This document shows positions 40,339 to 40,354 of a DNA stretch of 40,354 nt, in pieces (within the stretch, counting starts at the first letter, position 1; every line of letters starts with the position of its first letter). The DNA is taken from the NCBI GenBank assembly GCA_002699025.1, contig PABA01000042.1, positions 1-40,354 on the forward strand, in the 5' to 3' direction. The DNA comes from Sandaracinus sp. (GTDB lineage: Bacteria; Myxococcota_A; Polyangia; Polyangiales; Houyiibacteriaceae). A program made the translations under genes and the position numbers. Below the pieces are notes generated by a model. That model was not told where the DNA came from. It did not search any database and saw nothing but the letters and a program-made list of their open reading frames with translations.

Positions 40339-40354
40339 ATGAAGACCTACGACA
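40339..40354 (+). CDS. Start of a gene cut by the window edge
   Basis: The ATG at 40339 follows GGAGA with nine bases of spacing, a better ribosome binding site than most in the window. Only MKTYD is visible, so the product cannot be identified. A short inverted repeat, GGGGGTCG (40279-40286) and CGACCCCC (40330-40337), spans its leader. Confidence 0.4.

Overview
The window looks like chromosomal DNA from a very high-GC member of the Myxococcota, most likely the Polyangiales/Sandaracinaceae side. The evidence is the strong GC bias at third codon positions, a secreted protein with a MYXO-CTERM-like tail next to an outer-membrane barrel (resembling the Myxococcus MXAN_2561/MXAN_2562 pair), a DUF4388-like protein, many small lipoproteins and one giant TPR protein. 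I see no rRNA, tRNA, CRISPR array, phage module or intact insertion sequence. This is inference from gene content; no search was run.

Layout. 1-4.5 kb: a 21-bp hairpin repeat array, a 20-bp perfect palindrome, a Nudix hydrolase (+), then on the minus strand a lipoprotein, a multi-pass membrane protein and a TolC-type outer-membrane channel. 4.7-11 kb (+): asd; the secreted protein/barrel pair; truA; an Ala/Glu-repeat membrane protein; and a membrane-anchored MA-type metallopeptidase. Several of these genes overlap by 4 bases. 11.2-25.4 kb (-): a 43-residue basic protein, an aldo/keto reductase, a class IV PLP aminotransferase and an 11.7-kb gene for a 3,892-residue TPR protein that alone fills 29% of the window. 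25.7-29 kb: a lipoprotein (+), a four-helix membrane protein with histidines in the helices (-) and HMG-CoA lyase (+).

29-33 kb (-): a fatty-acid synthesis cluster transcribed yceD, fabG, acpP, fabF, rpiB, then a four-cysteine 65-residue protein. The usual rpmF-plsX-fabH-fabD block between yceD and fabG is absent. 33-40 kb: a lipoprotein (-) diverging, across a 14-bp palindrome, from a small membrane protein, a MoxR ATPase and its VWA partner (+); then a Cys-rich lipoprotein, a DUF4388/J-like protein and hisS (+); an AMIN-like secreted protein (-); a 350-bp field of GCT-phased hexamers; and the first codons of another gene at the edge.

The most unusual features are the giant TPR protein and a set of short tandem-repeat arrays, each with its own unit of 13-38 bp. 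They sit just beyond, or run over, stop codons. Two arrays 12.5 kb apart share an identical 11-nt hairpin core.
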